Part shown: in pieces, positions 60,621 to 64,000 of the stretch | Position numbering within the stretch: the stretch's first letter is position 1 | How the letters are laid out: every line of letters starts with the position of its first letter | NCBI GenBank assembly: GCA_963556255.1 | Contig: OY744604.1 | Location: 21,132,566 to 21,196,565 of the forward strand | Direction: 5' to 3' | DNA: 64,000 bases | Origin: Allolobophora icterica | Taxonomy: Eukaryota > Annelida > Clitellata > Crassiclitellata > Lumbricidae | Notes under the pieces: model-generated | Told to the model about the DNA's origin: nothing | Seen by the model: the letters and a program-made list of their open reading frames with translations, nothing else | Databases searched by the model: none | Translations under genes and position numbers: made by a program

Positions 60621-60990
60621 TTGCACAGAAAATTCACGAGATCGCAGAAATTAATTAAACCTAAAGATCTCTTGAGCGCCCTCTAAACATTGAAATATTC
60701 ATCCAAAATTTTGCAGCTGTTGTTTTATACCAATTCGAATCAGTCTGGGGGGGGGGTGAGACCATAAGAAATCAAACATTTATTTTTTCTGTACTGCTAA
60801 GGAACACCCTAAGACAGGTACAAATGGCATTTCTAAGTTAAATACAATAAATATAGGGGCATACAGTACTAAATATTATATCAAAATTTACCTAATGTTT
60901 AGAAAGACCGTATCTGGTTTGTTATGTTTTGAGTGTCTCATTTGAATATGCGGCTTTTAGTACTCATGTCTAAAGTAGTAAGAGCCTATC
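60621..60990. other. Non-coding stretch
   Basis: Contains a G-run at 60748-60757. Nothing recognised. Confidence 0.4.
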
Positions 60991-61884
60991 TGTCGCAATC
61001 GGAGGTCGCCCTGTCGTGTGTTTGCCGTGTGTTGAAGTCGACCCTCGATTGCTTGTTCTTTTACTTGCACTTTTATTTAACGTGCCTAACTTTTCTATAG
61101 AAGATTCACGACGAACTTTGTTTAATTAATAAATGAATTTATTTAAAGAAACAAACATATATACACTAACTCTACGGGAACTTCCACGTAGTACTAAAGC
61201 GTTTAGATATTAAATCGGACTATCTCAAATGTTGCTTCGTACAGCCTAACTACAGATCGTTCTTTCGCGTCAGTCTCTGAATCTGACGGACTAATACTCT
61301 GCCGCCGCCGCTGGTCGCTCCTCTCGATGTTCTTCGCTCGACCGATGTTCACGCGTCGCCCTCGTCAGTAGTACAAGTCCCGTGTTCTCCTTTTCCTTCC
61401 GTTAAGTAGGAACTTCAGCGTGCACCGGTCAGCCCCCTCCCCACGTCAAGCTATCGTCAATTAGTGTCAGATTGCTCCTCGAGACACGGGTCGTCGCTCG
61501 TCTGCAGCGCGGGCGGTGTCTGGTTACATCATAGCCGCGAGGTGTCCTATTACACCTTGGCTGTGTGGTGTCCGATTACACCTCGGCCTCGCTGCCTTCA
61601 TTGTTGACCCAGTGGAGACTGGCTTTCGTCCGTCATCTTCCTATCTCGACCGGCAACGACGCTTACATCATAATGATGATGCCATCTCGTCGTTGTCGTC
61701 GATCTCCACACGCGACACCTCCCTTCCCGGGGGAGGACAAAGCCAGTCATTGGTTCGCCTCCGGGCTGAGAATGATGTCGTTCCCTCCATCGATTTCCTC
61801 CAGACCATGTCCTCGTCGTTCCCATGAAAATACAAAATATCCGCACAGTTAGAAATATATTTACAGTTGTCGCGGTGCCTTACA
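60991..61884 (-). repeat. Probable 3' LTR of the Gmr1-like element
   Basis: In plus orientation it starts TGTCGCAATC and ends GCCTTACA, giving TG...CA ends on the element strand. A purine-rich tract (GAGGAAGAAGGCGGA on the minus strand) lies between its edge and the pol stop. A minus-strand AATAAA at 61138-61143 fits a polyadenylation signal. The 5' LTR is outside the window, so the boundaries are inferred. The plus frames here (61516-61852) are shadows. Confidence 0.55.
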
Positions 61885-61907
61885 TGGTAGTCCGCCTTCT
61901 TCCTCAA

Positions 61908-64000
61908 TCATAGTCTGGACAAGAGATCAGCGGGAATATTCAGCGCCCCAGGACGATATTTAAAAGCGATATCAAAGTCCTGGAGTGCCAGAGCCCACCT
62001 CGCAAGTTTAGCACTTGTGGGCGTAGAAGCAGTTAGGAAAGTCAAGGGATTGTGATCAGAATAGAGGGTGGTCCTTGACATAAAAATCCAATTCCTAAAC
62101 TTCTTCAACGCAAAGATTACAGCATACGCTTCGCGTTCCACAGTGGACCAACGCGCTTGCGTAGCATCTAATAGAACTGGCGAAACATATTGGCCGTTCT
62201 GTTCCATCGTCTTGAATTTGGAATAAGCAGCAACCGACTGCTTTGTCTGAAGCGTCAGTCGATAAACCAAACTCTCTGCCGTAGTCAATTGTCTGCAAAC
62301 ATACAGCGTTATTCAAATCGTGCGTAAGTTTATCTAGCGCATTTTGATGTTCAATTCGCCAGGGTATCTTAGCAGGCACCGATTTCTGGGTCAAGTCAGT
62401 GAGAATTCTGGCTGTCTCAGCCAGGTTAGGGATGAAGTTCCTAAAATAACTGAAGAAGCCAATTAATCTCCGTATGTCCTTTTTGGACTCGGGTTGAGGG
62501 ATTTTCCCTAGCCCTGCGATTTTCATAGGATCCGGTTCAATGCTCCCTGATCCGATCAGGTGACCTACAAACGTTGTTTGTCGCCTAGCAAACGAACTCT
62601 TCTTAATGTTAAGGGTCAGACCCGACTGTTGAATAGTCATTAAGTATTTCTCTAGGTGTTTCATGTGATCCGGCCACGTCATCGAGTGTACTGCCATGTC
62701 ATCCACAAACGTCTCAGTGAAGTCGCGAATGGGATGAAGGACCTTTGACATGCATCGGATAAAAGAATTTGAGGCTGACTTTAAACCAAAGGGCAGTCGT
62801 ACGAACTCAAATAGGCCAGCGTCACATACGAAGGCTGATAACCAACGAGAGTCCTTGTGGAGTCCAATCTGGTAGTATCCTTGACGTGCGTCAAAGCAGG
62901 ATATGAAGTTTGCACTTCCTACCTTCTGTAACACTTCCTGGATGTCGGGGGTGGGGTATGCGTCACCCGCCGAGAACTTGTTTACATATCGGTAGTCAAT
63001 GGCCAGTCTTAAACCGCCTTGACCTCCCTTTTTCACAACGCACACAACGGGACTAGCCATTTCACTATGTGAGGGAGTGATGATACCTAGGGCCAAAAGT
63101 TCGCGGATCTGCTTCTCCATCTCCGGTTTGAGCAGTTCCGGCACCTTATAGGCTCGCAAACTCTTCGGCCTGAACTCCGCGCTAACAGTGATTGTGTGTT
63201 CTAGGACGGGACAGAAACCTGGTTTGTCCGAGAACACATCTGGAAATCTGTCTAACAGACTAAACAGCTGTTTCCGCTCGGGTACCGTTATGTGTGCAAC
63301 GGCAATAGGGTCTACTTGTTCACTGGGCCGTGTCTGACTCGTGACGACGCTACCCACCGCTTCCACGTGACCGAAGTCTTCGTCCTTCTCGAACAGAATG
63401 GAGCAATTGTTAATCAATGCTTGCTGTATTCTTTCGTTATATTTGCGAATACGATTTGCATGTAATAAGCGGCTTTTGCCCCCTATTTCCACGATGTATG
63501 TGTAGGGCGATTTCACCTGAGCGATGATGGCCGGGCCTTGGCATTGGCCCTCCTTCTTTGCTCCTCGCACTTCCGGTGATTGGATGATGACTTTATCCCC
63601 TACTTCGTAACGCCTGTCCATGCTTCTTAAATTGTAATGAGTAGCATAGCGCTGCTGCTCAATGTCTGAATAATATTCGGCATATAATTTAGACATTTCA
63701 AGGTTATCCCTTAATTGGTCCAAGTAAGCTGCGGCGCCTGTGCCCAGACTTAATGGAGAATCCCGCTCTCCCGCCCATTCCTCAGAAAGGACAGATAGAG
63801 GTCCTTTAGGCAGGGTACCATACACCAGGGTGTAGGGACTCACGTGGGTGGTTGCCGAGGGGCGTTCCCTTAAGCTCCAAAGCACGTAAGGTAACAGTCT
63901 GTGCCATCCCCTCGGGTTTTCTTCTGCCAATTTATGAATCATGGTCTTCAGTGTGGCATTGCAGCGTTCCACTAGACCTTGTGACTCGGGATGTGCGACT
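61908..64000 (-). CDS. pol: Gmr1-like LTR retrotransposon pol: integrase, reverse transcriptase, RNase H (partial)
   Basis: Open from the right edge. It begins with the end of the integrase core (HPESQGLVERCN with the catalytic Glu, then PSATTHVSPYTLVYG) and the integrase C-terminal domain (LLHANRIRKYN). The reverse transcriptase follows in the same frame (LRLAIDYRYVNKFSAGDAYP, FDARQGYYQI, LPFGLKSASNSFIR, FVDDMAVHS). RNase H is next (FGLSTDASDKAVGCCLF, VEREAYAVIFALKKF, LYSDHNPLTFL), ending ADLLSRL at 61908. Integrase before reverse transcriptase is the copia-like order within a gypsy-type sequence. A one-base frameshift near 62170 splits RNase H, so this copy is probably inactive. Gag, protease and most of integrase lie outside. 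Confidence 0.88.

Noticed and set aside
61516..61852. Plus-strand frames of about 100 codons near the LTR
   Set aside because: They fall in the probable 3' LTR, overlap each other in different frames and have no recognisable domain.

Overview
This is a eukaryotic, almost certainly metazoan, window of about 64 kb. It has intron-split genes, AT-rich intergenic DNA, many microsatellites and a dense, layered load of transposable elements (TEs). It contains no operons, no CRISPR array and no tRNA or rRNA gene that I can recognise. Two things point to an invertebrate deuterostome: expanded RING/B-box/NHL (TRIM) genes, and a Ty3/gypsy-like element with integrase encoded before reverse transcriptase, an order described for the Gmr1-like group of deuterostome elements. 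An echinoderm is my guess only.

Host genes: two tandem paralogous TRIM-NHL genes lie on the minus strand. Gene 1 runs from 8713 (RING/B-box exon) through 5875-5615 (coiled-coil exon) to 4840-3955 (NHL propeller exon). Gene 2 runs 45317-44186, 43557-43126 and 29603-28724. Exon 1/2 borders have matching phases and good splice sites in both genes. The NHL exon acceptor is out of phase with exon 2 in both copies, so a small exon is missing from my model or the loci are altered. Decayed NHL pieces (2202-2435, 2956-3110) and a duplicated downstream segment (3340-3905 and 26240-26830) show the locus grew by segmental duplication.

Mobile DNA makes up most of the rest. hAT-type elements with 8-bp target duplications are at 6263-7455, 8855-10965, 12170-13160, 13838-15538 (with transposase remnant) and 39141-43069. 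The last is the outer shell of a four-level nest. A pogo/Tigger-like element with TA duplication (26833-28624), a piggyBac-type element (46827-47285) and many short MITEs are also present. CR1/L2-like non-LTR elements are broken across 16.7-17.9, 30-35, 37-39 and 50.9-58.5 kb. Other non-LTR tails lie at 4.9, 20, 46 and 55 kb. A Gmr1-like LTR element (60991 to the right edge) closes the window. A 153-bp satellite occupies about 21.6-23.5 kb.

The most interesting signal is the palindromic octamer TAGGCCTA, which I find about 23 times where under one is expected. In several places a paralogous empty copy is in the same window. There the octamer is a clean 6-bp (GGCCTA) or 7-bp (GGGCCTA) insertion at a TA. 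The window also holds a TA-flanked transposon whose ends are GGG...CCC. The octamers may therefore be excision footprints of TA-targeting elements with GG...CC termini.
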